Below are positions 44,979-55,227 of a stretch of 64,000 nucleotides of DNA, in pieces. Position numbers and translations under genes: made by a program. The stretch spans positions 71,935,244-71,999,243 of the forward strand of contig OX422215.1 in NCBI GenBank assembly GCA_949130495.1, written 5' to 3'. Source of the DNA: Sambucus nigra (Eukaryota; Streptophyta; Magnoliopsida; Dipsacales; Adoxaceae). The notes below the pieces were generated by a model, which was given only the letters and a program-made list of their open reading frames with translations, did not search any database and was not told where the DNA came from. Position 1 is the first letter of the stretch; each line of letters begins with the position of its first letter.

Positions 44979-47900
44979 TTACTGATAATACTTGCGCAGG
45001 TGTTCAGCATTCCATGCATTCTTAAATTCTTCTCCCTCTAGAGTTGCTATTCTGTAAGTTCCTGGACGAACAACCTCTGTAACTCGGTAAGGTCCATGCC
45101 AGTTTGCTTCGAGTTTATTGTGCTTCTGAATGACCCGCTTCAGCACATAATCTCCTTCCTTTAGATCGCATTTCTTCACCCTTTTGTTGTAGAACAGAGT
45201 TGTTCGTTGTTGATAAGCAGCATTTCTGATGGTTGCCTCTTCTCTAACTTCCTCAAGCATATCCAAATCTAGTCTTCTCATCAAATCGCTGACTGGGGAA
45301 TTGAAATTCAGCACTCTATGAGTTGGGAGACCCAACTCGGCAGGTATTACAGCCTCACTTCCAAATGCTAACATGTATGGTGATTCTCCAGTTCCTGCTC
45401 GGGGAGTTGTTCGGTAAGCCCACAAAACTGACTGTAGCTCATTAATCCAATTTGCTTTAGCCTCACTTAACCTCTTCTTCAAACCATTTAGTAATGTTCT
45501 ATTCGTCACCTCAGTCTGTCCATTGCTTTGGGGATGGCCTGGTGCTGAATGATACTTCAAAATGTTTGACTGATGATAATAGGCAGCAAATTCTTCATTA
45601 TCGAATTGTGTTCCATGATCTGTGATGAAAGCATGGGGGAGACCATATCGACAAATGATGTTCTTCCAAATAAACTGATAAACCTTCTCGTACGTCATAT
45701 CAATCAGTGGTTCAGCTTCAACCCACTTAGTAAAATAATCTACTGCCACGACGAGGTACTTGAATCTTCCTCGGGTCGTCGGCAATGGTCCAACCAAATC
45801 AATCCCCCACATGGCAAATGGCCAAGGTGAAGTTATGGGTGTCAACAATGCTTGTGGAGTTCTTTGGATGGAGGAAAAACGTTGGCACTTGTCACACTTC
45901 TTGGCATAGGCTATACAATCAGCCCTCATCGTCGGCCAGTAATATCCCTGTGTCATTACCCTTTGCAAAAGTGTCCGACCTGCTACATGAGCTCCACAAG
46001 ATCCTTCATGGATTTCTTCAACCAATTCCTTGACTTCTGATGGATGCACACATCTCTGCAAACCTGCCATCATTCCTCGTCTATACAAAACACCATTAGC
46101 TAACACATACCGAGCAACTTTATACTTCAATTTCTTGGCAGCTAGCTTGTCCTCCGGTAATTCTCCTTCTTCAATGTATGCCCTGATAGGATCCATCCAA
46201 GATGGTCCCAAATCAAGGGTAATTATATTTACCATCAGATCTTCCTCTATACTCAGATTTTCTAATACTTCAATTGGTATTGTCCTTCGCAGCTCGGTGC
46301 GCGTAGCTGACGCTAATCGGGCCAATGCGTCTGCTCTTGCATTCTCCATCCTCGGTATTCTCACTAATTGAATAGCATCAAATTCTGTCAGTAACTCCAT
46401 CGCCTTTGCATGGTATTTCACCATTAATTCTCCCTTAATTGCATATATTCCCATCATCTGATTCACAATTAATTGAGAATCACTGAAAACAATTACTTGC
46501 CTTGCTCCCATAACTTTCGCCAAATGAAAACCTGCTATCATGGCCTCATACTCAGCTTCATTATTGGAAGCTTTGAATTTGAATCGCAAGGCATATTCCA
46601 TGTCAATATCATCTGGAGTGTTTAAAACAATCCCTGCTCCACAACCAGCTATGCAAGATGATCCATCTACATATAATCTCCATGTAGGTAACTCGTCTTC
46701 AAATTTCTTATCTGTCAGAGCTCCTCGGTAAAATATTATCTGTTTTCTTTCATCATCCCTGGGTATCCTTCGTTCCTCGTTGGTCATCTGTTCGCGCCCT
46801 TTTACCAACCGGAGTTGGTCTGGGTTTGAATATGACGATTTTTCTACATCCACAAGTCCTTTTACCAACCTTGGTTGGTCTGGATCTGTAACTGTTGATC
46901 CTGTATCGTCCACAGGTAGGTCAGCAAGTACCTTTTGTTCCTCGGGGGTATCAGGGTATGTGAATTCTGCTATAAAATCTGCTACAGCTTGCCCCTTTAA
47001 TGATGATCTGGGTTCGTACACAATATCATATTCACCGAGTTCTATTGCCCAATACATCAATCTTCCTGATTTTTCTGGCTTGTGAAGGGCTTGTCTTAAT
47101 GGCATGTCAGTATATACAATGATTGTATGTGCCTGGAAGTATGGCCTCATTCCTCTACTTGCTTCAATTAATGCCAGTGCCAATTTTTCTAGCTTTGGGT
47201 ACCTGATTTCTGCACCTCGAAAAGCCTTACTTGTGTAATAAATTGGCTTCTGGATTCCATTCTCCAATCTGATCAACGTCGAGCTGACTGCATTCTCTGA
47301 TACTTCCAAATACAAGTACAACTTTTCTCCTGTTATTGGCCTAGACAGCAATGGTGGGGCTCCCAAATACTTCTTCAAATCTTGAAAGGCTTTCTCACAT
47401 TCATCAGTCCACTCAAAACTTTTTCGCAGTGTTTTGAAGAATGGGAGGCATTTATCAGTTGCTCGGGATACAAATCTGTTGAGCGCTGCAACTCGTCCGG
47501 TAAGACTCTGTACTTTTTTCCTCGTCGTTGGGGATCGCAGCCCTAAAAGATCTTTGATCTTTTCTGGATTTGCCTCAATACCTCGTTGATTGACGATGTA
47601 TCTGAGGAACATTCCTTCTCGTACTCCAAAGGTACACTTCGTCGGGTTAAGCTTCATTTGGTATTTATCCAGTTGATCAGTAGCTCTCTTGCTTTTGGTG
47701 AGCATGTCGTCGACATAGACTTCCATATTGCAACTGATTTGTTCGGCAAAAACCTTGTTCATCAGCCGCTGATATGTTGCACCTGCATTTTTTAAACCAA
47801 AAGGCATAACATTATAACAATAAGTTCCTCTTGGGGTAATAAAAGAAGTACTTTCCCTGTCTTCAGGCTTCATTTTGATCTGATTGTAGCCAGAATATGC

Positions 47901-49343
47901 ATCCATAAAGCTGAGTAGCTCATGTCCCGAGGTAGCATCCACTAGTTGATCAATTTTGGGCAATGGAAAATGATCTTTTGGGCATGCCTTGTTAAGATCA
48001 GTGAAATCAACACACATTCTCCATTTGTTGTTCTTCTTCTTTACCATCACCACATTTGCCAACCAATCTGGATATTTCACATCTTCAATGAATTGGGCTC
48101 TCTGGAGTTTCTCGACCTCCTCTTGTATGGCCTGGTTCTTCTCGGGACTAAACACTCTTCTTCTCTGCTTCACAGGCTTGATCTCCTTATTCACATTGAG
48201 TTCATGACATAAGAAGTTTGGATCTATTCCAGGCATGTCTTCATGACTCCAAGCAAAAGTATTCTTTCTGTTTCTCAAGAAAGTTATCAACTCCTGTTTT
48301 ATTGAAACATCCAACGACGATCCTATCTGGGTTACTCGTTCAGGATGCTCGTCGTCCAGAATAACATTTTCTGTAGATTCCACCACCTGCCCTTTTACGA
48401 GTTGAGATTCATCCCTAGGGTCAAGAGTTTCAATTTCTGTACCTTCCTCCACTTGGTAAGTAGTAGTCTTTTTCCTTGACTCTTCAAGTTCCTCTTGCTC
48501 GGCAGACGAATAATAGCATTCCCGAGCTACTTTTTGATCACCTTTCATAATTCCGACTCCAAAATTCGTTGGGAATTTCAAACACTGATGTACTGTAGAT
48601 GGAACTGCCTCGAACTTCTTCAATCCAACTCTTCCCATGATGATGTTGTAGGCTGACTGCACATTCTTATCCATCATAAAGAAGCGTATTCTTTTTGTTC
48701 GACAAGCAGGCCAAGTTCCAATGAGTATATCCAACTTGATCGTCCCAAGTGGAAAAACTTTCTCGCCAGCAAAACCCAGAAGGGGTCTGTGATAAGGTTC
48801 CAATTGAGATAATTTCAAATTCAAGCTATCAAAGCATGAGTAATACATTATTTCTGCCGAACTACCGTTGTCTACTAACACCCTTGAAATGACCACGTCC
48901 TTCATCCTCATTTTGATCACCAAAGGATCATCATGAGGGTAAAGAACACCTGCCAGGTCGTTTTTTGAAAAACCAATCACTAGCTTCTCTTTGTTTACCT
49001 TCCTCGGACGATCATCCTCGGCCAGATTTATTCGCTGAATATATGAACAAGCTTGAGCCTCTCTTTCTGCAGTAAGGTCTCCTCCTCCTGCATCTCCTCC
49101 TGTAATAACATTACAATCAAATGACCCAAAATGTATAGAAAATACCTCTCGTTCAGGCTGCCTTGGCTTCTTGGGAAGATCGGGATCATCATCTGGATCA
49201 TCTTCATGGTCCCTCTTCTTTTTTTCCTCTGCACGACGAGGAGATCTAGATCTTTCTCTAGTTCTATCATCATTCTTCCTCTCACCCTTGCGATCTACAT
49301 ATTTTGACAATTTTCCTCTTCGGATGAGCGTTTCAATCTCGTT
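44979..49343 (-). CDS. Pol polyprotein of element G (protease, RT, RNase H x2, integrase)
   Basis: Open for about 1,450 codons, continuing the gag frame after a TAG. Domains in order (numbered from 49310): a charged linker to ~residue 100; retropepsin (VLVDNGSSAEIM, Asp ~147); reverse transcriptase (WRMCVDFTDLNKACPKD, MPFGLKNAGATYQRLMN, catalytic MEVYVDDM ~531); the resident RNase H (YYTSKAFRGAE to AIELGEYDIVYEPR); a second archaeal-type RNase H (WRLYVDGSS ~877, NNEAEYEAM, VFSDSQL); integrase with HHCC domain (KKCDKCQRF) and DDE triad (GIDLVGP, ITDHGTQF, GQTEVTNRTL); and a C-terminal DNA-binding part to HLRKYYQ. A second RNase H is a known Tat-lineage trait. Compared with F, reverse transcriptase is 10 residues short just after YVDDM. 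All catalytic Asp/Glu residues I can identify are present. Confidence 0.93.
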   Translation of the reverse strand, partial: NEIETLIRRGKLSKYVDRKGERKNDDRTRERSRSPRRAEEKKKRDHEDDPDDDPDLPKKPRQPEREVFSIHFGSFDCNVITGGDAGGGDLTAEREAQACSYIQRINLAEDDRPRKVNKEKLVIGFSKNDLAGVLYPHDDPLVIKMRMKDVVISRVLVDNGSSAEIMYYSCFDSLNLKLSQLEPYHRPLLGFAGEKVFPLGTIKLDILIGTWPACRTKRIRFFMMDKNVQSAYNIIMGRVGLKKFEAVPSTVHQCLKFPTNFGVGIMKGDQKVARECYYSSAEQEELEESRKKTTTYQVEEGTEIETLDPRDESQLVKGQVVESTENVILDDEHPERVTQIGSSLDVSIKQELITFLRNRKNTFAWSHEDMPGIDPNFLCHELNVNKEIKPVKQRRRVFSPEKNQAIQEEVEKLQRAQFIEDVKYPDWLANVVMVKKKNNKWRMCVDFTDLNKACPKDHFPLPKIDQLVDATSGHELLSFMDAYSGYNQIKMKPEDRESTSFITPRGTYCYNVMPFGLKNAGATYQRLMNKVFAEQISCNMEVYVDDMLTKSKRATDQLDKYQMKLNPTKCTFGVREGMFLRYIVNQRGIEANPEKIKDLLGLRSPTTRKKVQSLTGRVAALNRFVSRATDKCLPFFKTLRKSFEWTDECEKAFQDLKKYLGAPPLLSRPITGEKLYLYLEVSENAVSSTLIRLENGIQKPIYYTSKAFRGAEIRYPKLEKLALALIEASRGMRPYFQAHTIIVYTDMPLRQALHKPEKSGRLMYWAIELGEYDIVYEPRSSLKGQAVADFIAEFTYPDTPEEQKVLADLPVDDTGSTVTDPDQPRLVKGLVDVEKSSYSNPDQLRLVKGREQMTNEERRIPRDDERKQIIFYRGALTDKKFEDELPTWRLYVDGSSCIAGCGAGIVLNTPDDIDMEYALRFKFKASNNEAEYEAMIAGFHLAKVMGARQVIVFSDSQLIVNQMMGIYAIKGELMVKYHAKAMELLTEFDAIQLVRIPRMENARADALARLASATRTELRRTIPIEVLENLSIEEDLMVNIITLDLGPSWMDPIRAYIEEGELPEDKLAAKKLKYKVARYVLANGVLYRRGMMAGLQRCVHPSEVKELVEEIHEGSCGAHVAGRTLLQRVMTQGYYWPTMRADCIAYAKKCDKCQRFSSIQRTPQALLTPITSPWPFAMWGIDLVGPLPTTRGRFKYLVVAVDYFTKWVEAEPLIDMTYEKVYQFIWKNIICRYGLPHAFITDHGTQFDNEEFAAYYHQSNILKYHSAPGHPQSNGQTEVTNRTLLNGLKKRLSEAKANWINELQSVLWAYRTTPRAGTGESPYMLAFGSEAVIPAELGLPTHRVLNFNSPVSDLMRRLDLDMLEEVREEATIRNAAYQQRTTLFYNKRVKKCDLKEGDYVLKRVIQKHNKLEANWHGPYRVTEVVRPGTYRIATLEGEEFKNAWNAEHLRKYYQ

Positions 49344-50828
49344 CTAAAGGGCTATGCAATTTTTGGTCATATGGCCATGATCTTTGTGAAACTCACAATA
49401 TTTGGCCTTATTCCTCAGATCGGGATTTGTCCTCAATTTCTCTGGCCACTTGATTTCCTCGCTATTCTTGATTTCTTCCAAAACATGATTAATACCCATT
49501 TTCAATGGAGTATAATTATCGTACTTCTTTAGGACTTCCCACGTCATCCTATTATTTCTGGAATGCTTGTCACCACCATTACCTTTCTGGTCTTTCTTCT
49601 TAGACTTGTCGACCTCCACCTTGGTTTCTTTATCCATATTCTTCTTTGCAGCCATAGCCTCCTCGGCATTCATGATTTTGGCCGCTTTTGCCATCAACTC
49701 TGACATAGTTTTAGGTGGGTCTTTGGCCAAAGTGTAGTATAACTTGTTAGGAAACAAACCACTCATCAAAGCAGTGATCGCTGTCTTTTCTTCGTAATCT
49801 ATGACTTCCAACTTCTCGTTATTAAAACGAGTTATGTAATCTCTAGTACTTTCACCTGATTTTTGTCTAACACTTAGCAAGTGTGCTACTCGCATTACTG
49901 GCTTCGCCCCAAAACAAAAATTGCCAATGAACAACTCGGCTAATTTAATAAAAGTTGAAATCTTACCCCGAGGAAGATTATTATACCATATCTGTGCAGA
50001 TCCGGTAAGAGTTCCCGAGAATGCTCTGCACCTCATCTCGTCGGGGACGGAATAGATGTCGGCAGCAGCTTGGTATTGTTCTATATGCAGAACAGGATAT
50101 GTCTTTCCATCATACTTGGGGGTCACTACAGGTGCTTTGAATTTCGATGGTGTAGGAAAATCCACAATGGCTTGTACAAAAGGTGTCCCTTGAACAAAAG
50201 TTCTCTGTAAGGGGTTTCTTGCCTTAGCCATTTCTCCCAGTCTATCCTCCAACCGTTGAATGGAACCTTTCCATGCTTCATTTCCTTCCTCAGGCTGCTT
50301 AGTCCGAGCAATTGATTGCTCTGACATAGCTTCCTGAGATTTATCTCGACGAGTAGCTGGTCGTGATTGTGCTGATCCTTCTCTTAAACCTGATGGTGGC
50401 CGAAAACTTCTAGATGGAGCTCTAGGTGGGCTCATATTCCTCCTTGGTCCTAATCGACTGAAAGGAGACACCCGGCTTAATCTTTCTAAAGCGCTAGTTC
50501 TCTCCGGAGAGAGATTGATACGTTGATCTGTATCCGTAGCCCGTATCGATGAGGTTCGCCCAGGTTGATACGTAGAATCGGTAGAATCCCCATTACGATA
50601 TGACCCAGTACGTCTGGATCGTGATTTCCCACGATCACTCCTTTGTCCTGAATAGGTAGGTGTACCACCTTGAAGAGTTTGAATGAGTTGCCTCACAGAT
50701 TCTTGCATGGCGGTTTGTCCTTGAGCCAGATTTGTCATAATTCCAGCCAGATCTGGAGTTGCAGATGGATTTGGAAGATTTCCAGTATTTCCAGCATTTC
50801 GATTACTGGATTCTGGATTATCTGCCAT
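49344..50828 (-). CDS. Gag of element G
   Basis: 494 codons from ATG 50828, 40 bp after the primer site. A Ser/Arg-rich N-terminal third comes first. The Retrotrans_gag capsid domain spans about residues 220-370 (FPTPSKFKAPVVTPKYDG, AFSGTLTGSAQIWYNNLP, GESTRDYITRFNNEKLEV). A lysine-rich linker follows, and a C-terminal zinc-binding-like motif CEFHKDHGHMTKNC. The frame ends at TAG 49346-49344 and reads straight on into pol in the same frame. Gag forms the particle and binds genomic RNA. The start is supported by F, whose gag begins at the equivalent place. Confidence 0.93.
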   Translation of the reverse strand: MADNPESSNRNAGNTGNLPNPSATPDLAGIMTNLAQGQTAMQESVRQLIQTLQGGTPTYSGQRSDRGKSRSRRTGSYRNGDSTDSTYQPGRTSSIRATDTDQRINLSPERTSALERLSRVSPFSRLGPRRNMSPPRAPSRSFRPPSGLREGSAQSRPATRRDKSQEAMSEQSIARTKQPEEGNEAWKGSIQRLEDRLGEMAKARNPLQRTFVQGTPFVQAIVDFPTPSKFKAPVVTPKYDGKTYPVLHIEQYQAAADIYSVPDEMRCRAFSGTLTGSAQIWYNNLPRGKISTFIKLAELFIGNFCFGAKPVMRVAHLLSVRQKSGESTRDYITRFNNEKLEVIDYEEKTAITALMSGLFPNKLYYTLAKDPPKTMSELMAKAAKIMNAEEAMAAKKNMDKETKVEVDKSKKKDQKGNGGDKHSRNNRMTWEVLKKYDNYTPLKMGINHVLEEIKNSEEIKWPEKLRTNPDLRNKAKYCEFHKDHGHMTKNCIAL

Positions 50829-50867
50829 TGATAAATGATTTTTGCGAAAAACGATAGTAACAGTCGT

Positions 50868-50885
50868 TTCCCACAGACGGCGCCA
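50868..50885 (-). promoter_or_regulatory. Primer-binding site of element G
   Basis: Minus strand TGGCGCCGTCTGTGGGAA, three bases from the LTR end at 50889. This is a common Tat-type primer site; I do not assign the tRNA. Confidence 0.8.
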
Positions 50886-50888
50886 ATT

Positions 50889-51448
50889 TGTTGATGTAAA
50901 AACTAGATTGCTCTAATTATTCAATCACAGATAAATAAATAAGACAAAGATTTTTAAAGTGGTTCGGCTAGGAATAAAACCTACGTCCACTGTTATGTTA
51001 TTGCTGAGTGTTTGTGGAATTCTTGATTACAAGTTTTCTCAAGAAATTCCGGTCCCTTTGAATGGGGTTGATACAACGTATTTATAGCCTTGAGGCTGTA
51101 TATGAAAGGTTCGATACATTAAATGATATACATGTGAAAGGGTAATACATTTAATGCAGCGTGCGCGTCAAGAATATAAGTATTCAATGAATGTTTGAAC
51201 TGTTGATTATCTGGCAATTAATGATACGACCGAGGTGCAGCTCGGACCGCCATAGTTGCTCGTTGATCAGGAGTTCCTCGGAGCACTAGAGTACCTCGGA
51301 GCGCTAGAGTTCCTCGGTGTATCCTCGTTGCTCGGAAAGAATCATGGTTGGTCAGGAAATGAACTTCCTCGCTGCTATTGTGCCACGTAGATTGACACGT
51401 GTCTTCGTATTATTAGTCCACATCAGCATATTAATTTTGGTATCAACA
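50889..51448 (-). repeat. 5' LTR of element G (right)
   Basis: 560 bp, near-identical to 39217-39777. Minus-strand TATA box at 51086-51079. Its outer end is followed by the target copy ATCAA. A plus-strand frame that begins in this LTR and enters F pol is an accident of the junction. Confidence 0.93.
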
Positions 51449-54400
51449 ATCAATTTTTTTGTTATGGACGAAAATGTCTTCTCGGCCTACAACCTCATCA
51501 TCGGAAGAGTGGCCCTCAAAGAGTTTGAAGTCGTGCCGTCGACGGTCCATCAGATGCTAAAATTCCCGACTCCTTATGGAGTAGGGGAAGTGCAAGGGGA
51601 CCAGACCACGGCACGGGAGTGTTACTTTAACTCGGCCGAAGAGAGAGAGGCCCATAAGAAAGCAACCACCACTTACAGCATTGACACTCTAGACCCGAGA
51701 GATGAAACAAAATTGAAGAAGGGCGAGGCCGCGAAAGAGGTAGAATCCATCGTCCTCAATGAGGACGAGCCGGAAAAAACCATCCAGCGGCAAGGCCCTA
51801 GAGCCAAGGATCAAGGAAGAGCTGATAAACTTCCTCAGGAGGAGGCAGAGTGTCTTCGCATGGAGTCACGCAGACATGCCTGGTATCGACCCTGAGATCA
51901 TGACCCACAAGCTCAACGTGGACAGAGATGCCAGGCCTATCAAGAAGAGGCGAAGAGTCTACCCCAGGGAGAAGTATGAGGTCATCCGGGAAGAGGTGAA
52001 AAAGTTGGAAGAGGCCGAGTTCATAAGAGAGGTTACCTATCCGGAGTGGCTCTCAAATGCAGTCATCGTGCCTAAGGCCAACGGAAAGTGGCGAATGTGT
52101 GTAGATTTCACAGACCTAAACAAGTCTTGTCCGAAGGACAGCTATCCCTTACCTAGGATAGACTAGATGGTGGATGCAACGGCAGGGCACGAGCTCATGA
52201 GTTTCATGGATGCTTATTCAGGTTATAACCAAATCTTTATGGATGCCGAAGACTCTGAGAAGATAGCCTTCATTACTGACAAGGGGACGTACTGTTACAA
52301 GGTGATGCCCTTTGGTCTGAAAAATGCGGGGGCAACATATCAACGTCTTGTCAATAAGATGTTCGAGGAGCAGATAGGTAAGACCATGGAGGTGTATGTG
52401 GACGATATGCTAACGAAGAGCCTGAAAGCGTGTACTCACGTAGCAGACCTTGAGAAGACCTTTGATGTCATGGACTCGTATAGAATGAAGCTCAACCCAG
52501 CGAAGTGTGTCTTCGGGGTAGGAGCTGGGAAGTTCCTAGGGTTCATCGTTAATCAGAGGGGGATTGAGGCAAACCCTGAGAAGGTCAAGGCCTTGCTCGA
52601 CATGAAGACTCCTAGGAGTATCAAGGACGTACAGAGACTCACTGGAAGAGTTGCGGCCCTTAACAGGTTTGTTTCAAGGGCAACGGACAAGTGTCTTCCG
52701 TTCTTTAAAGTTCTGAGAAAGGCCTTCCAGTGGGACGAAGAGTGTGAAAAAGCCTTTGACCAACTCAAGTCCTACTTGGGGTCTCCCTTGTTGCTATCTC
52801 GGCCCATCACGGGGGAGAGGTTGTTTGTGTATCTGGCAGTCTCTGAGTCAGCCATCAGCGCAGCTATCGTACGGGAAGAGGATGGAATCCAGAGGCCTGT
52901 GTACTTCAACAGTAAGGCCCTTCAAGGGTCTGAACAAAACTATCCCCGGATGGAGAAGTTGGCTTACGCCCTGATACATGCCTCAAGGAAGATGAAGCCT
53001 TACTTCCAAGCTCACTCCATGGTAGTCCTTACAGACTCCCCACTAAGACAGGTTCTACACAAACCTGAGAAGTCCGGAAGATTGATGACCTGGGCCATTG
53101 AACTAGGAGAGTATGATCTTACCTACCAGCCCAGGACAACCATCAAGGGGCAGGCCCTCGCAGACTTCGTCGCAGAGTTCACTTGGGAAGAGGCCGATAG
53201 AGGTTTGGAAGAGGCCGAGACAGAGAAAGGTTTAGATGACGGCGAAGGGACGAACCGTAGTGTCTTCCAAGATTCGGAAGAGACTGCACCCAACGTCTTC
53301 CGAGGCCGAGAAGAGGTTGCCCCTGGTAAAACCCAGAGCAGAGTAGAAGAGAACGAAGAGGATCGATACCTCTTCGAGAAAGGGGTTATGAGAGAAGGGG
53401 TCTTCTCATCAGATGCAGACGTATGGAGCCTCTTCGTTGATGGCTCTTCCTGTAACAGTGGAAGCGGTGCAGGACTAATACTTTCGGCACCAGATGGAGC
53501 CAACATTGAATACGCCTTGAGGTTCAACTTCCAAGCCTCAAACAATGAGTCTGAGTATGAGGCCATGATAGCAGGTCTCCTATTGGCAACAACTCTCCGA
53601 GTAAAGCGACTCCTGCTCCATAGTGACTCAAGGTTGGTGGTCAATCAAGTGTTGGGGGTATATGAGGCCAAAGACGAAAGGATGGCCAAGTACTTAAAGA
53701 AGGTAAGAGGGTTGCTAGAGTATTTTGAAGAGGCCAAACTGAAGAGAGTGCCTAGACTGAGTAACAATCACGCTGATGCATTGGCAAGGCTGGCCTCGGC
53801 AATGAAGACAGATTTGGGAAGGACCATCCCAATCGAGGTCTTAGGAAAGGCAAGCATCGAGGAAGACGAGGTATGCAGTCCTTGTCAAAATGTGAACCAA
53901 GGGGACTCATGGATCGACCCTCTCGTCAAATACCTAAGATAGGGGGTGCTACCTGAGTCCAAGCTGGAAAGAAGAAAGTTGAGATACAGGGCTGCCAAGT
54001 TCTCATTGGTAGGAGATGTCTTGTATAAAAAGGGGTTTCTCTTGCCCCTCCTCAGATGTGTGCATCCCATGGAAGTACCCTGGGTCTTACAGGAGGTTCA
54101 TGAGGGTTCCTGCTCTAGCCACATAGGGGGAAGGCCCTTAGCCAAGAGAATCATCACTCAGGGATACTGGTGGCCCACCTTGTCTAAGGACGCTGCTGAC
54201 TATGTGAAGAGGTGTGACAAATGTCAAAGGTTCTCCACAATCCCTCATCAACCCCATCAGCCTATGACGTCAATCTCTTCTCCATGGCCGTTTGTGGTAT
54301 GGGGAATTGACTTAGTAGGACCTTTGCCAATGGCAGTCGACAACTATAGATTCTTGATAGTTGCCATTGACTACTTTTCAAAGTGGGTAGAGGCAGAACC

Positions 54401-55129
54401 GATGATAACAATTACAGAGCAGAAGACCTTTCAGTTCATCTGGAAGAACATCATATGTAGATATGGCCTCCCAAACACGCGAATCTCGGATAATGGGACC
54501 CAGTTCAAAAACTCCTCCTTAGAGAAGTATTGCCAAAATGTGGGGATTAAATAGTTCTTCTCATCTCCTGGACGACCTCAGGCAAACGGCCAGACCGAGG
54601 TCACGAATAGAACTATCTTGGATGGAATCAAGAAGAGGTTAGAAGACGCGAAGGGGAGATGGATAGAAGAAGTCTACGCTGTGCGATGGGCTTACAGGAC
54701 CACAGCAAGGACACCCACAGGAGAAACCCCATTTATGCTGGCACATGGCTCAGAGGCTGTCATACCAACGAAAATAGGACTACCAACTCATCGAATCAGA
54801 CCTACGATCCTGACAGCAATGGGGAAAAGAGGAGGCTAGACTTGGATCTTATTGAAGAGAGAAGAGAAGACGCAGAGGTCAGAAAAGCAGCTTACCAGCA
54901 GAGGGCAGCGAGATTCTACAATCAGAGGGTGAAGTCAAGACCAATTGCAGTGGGAGACCTAGTGCTAAAGAAGACCCTACAGAAAGCAAACAAGCTACAC
55001 CCGAACTGGCATGGCCCCTACAAAGTAACAGAAGAGGTTGTGCCCGGCACTTACAGACTACAAAACCTAGAAGGAGAACCTTTCGCTAACCCATGGAATG
55101 CTGATCACCTCAAGAGATATTACATATGA
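51449..55129 (+). pseudogene. Pol of element F after the G insertion (RT, RNase H x2, integrase), broken
   Basis: It resumes with FFVMDENVFSAYNLIIGRVALKEFEVVPSTVHQ, the end of the protease region. A one-base shift lies near 51795. Reverse transcriptase runs from about 51900 (SHADMPGIDP, WRMCVDFTDLNKSCPKD, catalytic MEVYVDDM near 52392). Then come the resident RNase H (YFNSKALQGSEQNYPRMEKLAYALI), the archaeal-type RNase H (WSLFVDGSSCNSGSGAG, NNESEYEAM, LHSDSRL), and integrase (RCDKCQRF, GIDLVGP, ISDNGTQF, GQTEVTNRTI). TAG stops lie at 52164, 53940 and 54552; another frameshift is near 54800. The C-terminus ends NADHLKRYYI, matching G. In G the first of these stop sites is Gln. Confidence 0.9.
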
Positions 55130-55227
55130 TGTATAGAATTTTATGTAAATGTACTATCTTACTAAGAAGAGGTTATTAATAAAGATCAGTTTCCATATCA
55201 GTTCTTGCTTCGTTCTTCAGACCAGAA

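Larger units (their letters stand above)
39217..51448 (-). mobile_element. Tat-type Gypsy element G, nearly intact, nested in F
   Basis: TGTTGAT...ATCAACA ends and a perfect target duplication ATCAA (39212-39216 and 51449-51453). LTRs are 561 and 560 bp with about six substitutions and one indel by eye. On the minus strand the order is 5' LTR (50889-51448), primer site, gag, pol, about 100-bp tandem repeats, cargo gene in antisense (plus strand), polypurine tract, 3' LTR. It is the youngest and most complete element here. Only a TAG between gag and pol and a small gap in reverse transcriptase interrupt the sense coding region. Confidence 0.93.

Noticed and set aside
45573..48212. Several 60-110 codon plus-strand frames under the G pol gene
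   Set aside because: All lie opposite the intact pol reading frame and have no domain or codon pattern of their own.
51317..51453. Apparent N-terminus of F pol starting inside the G LTR
   Set aside because: The first ~45 codons come from the G LTR; the frame joins F pol only by the insertion junction.
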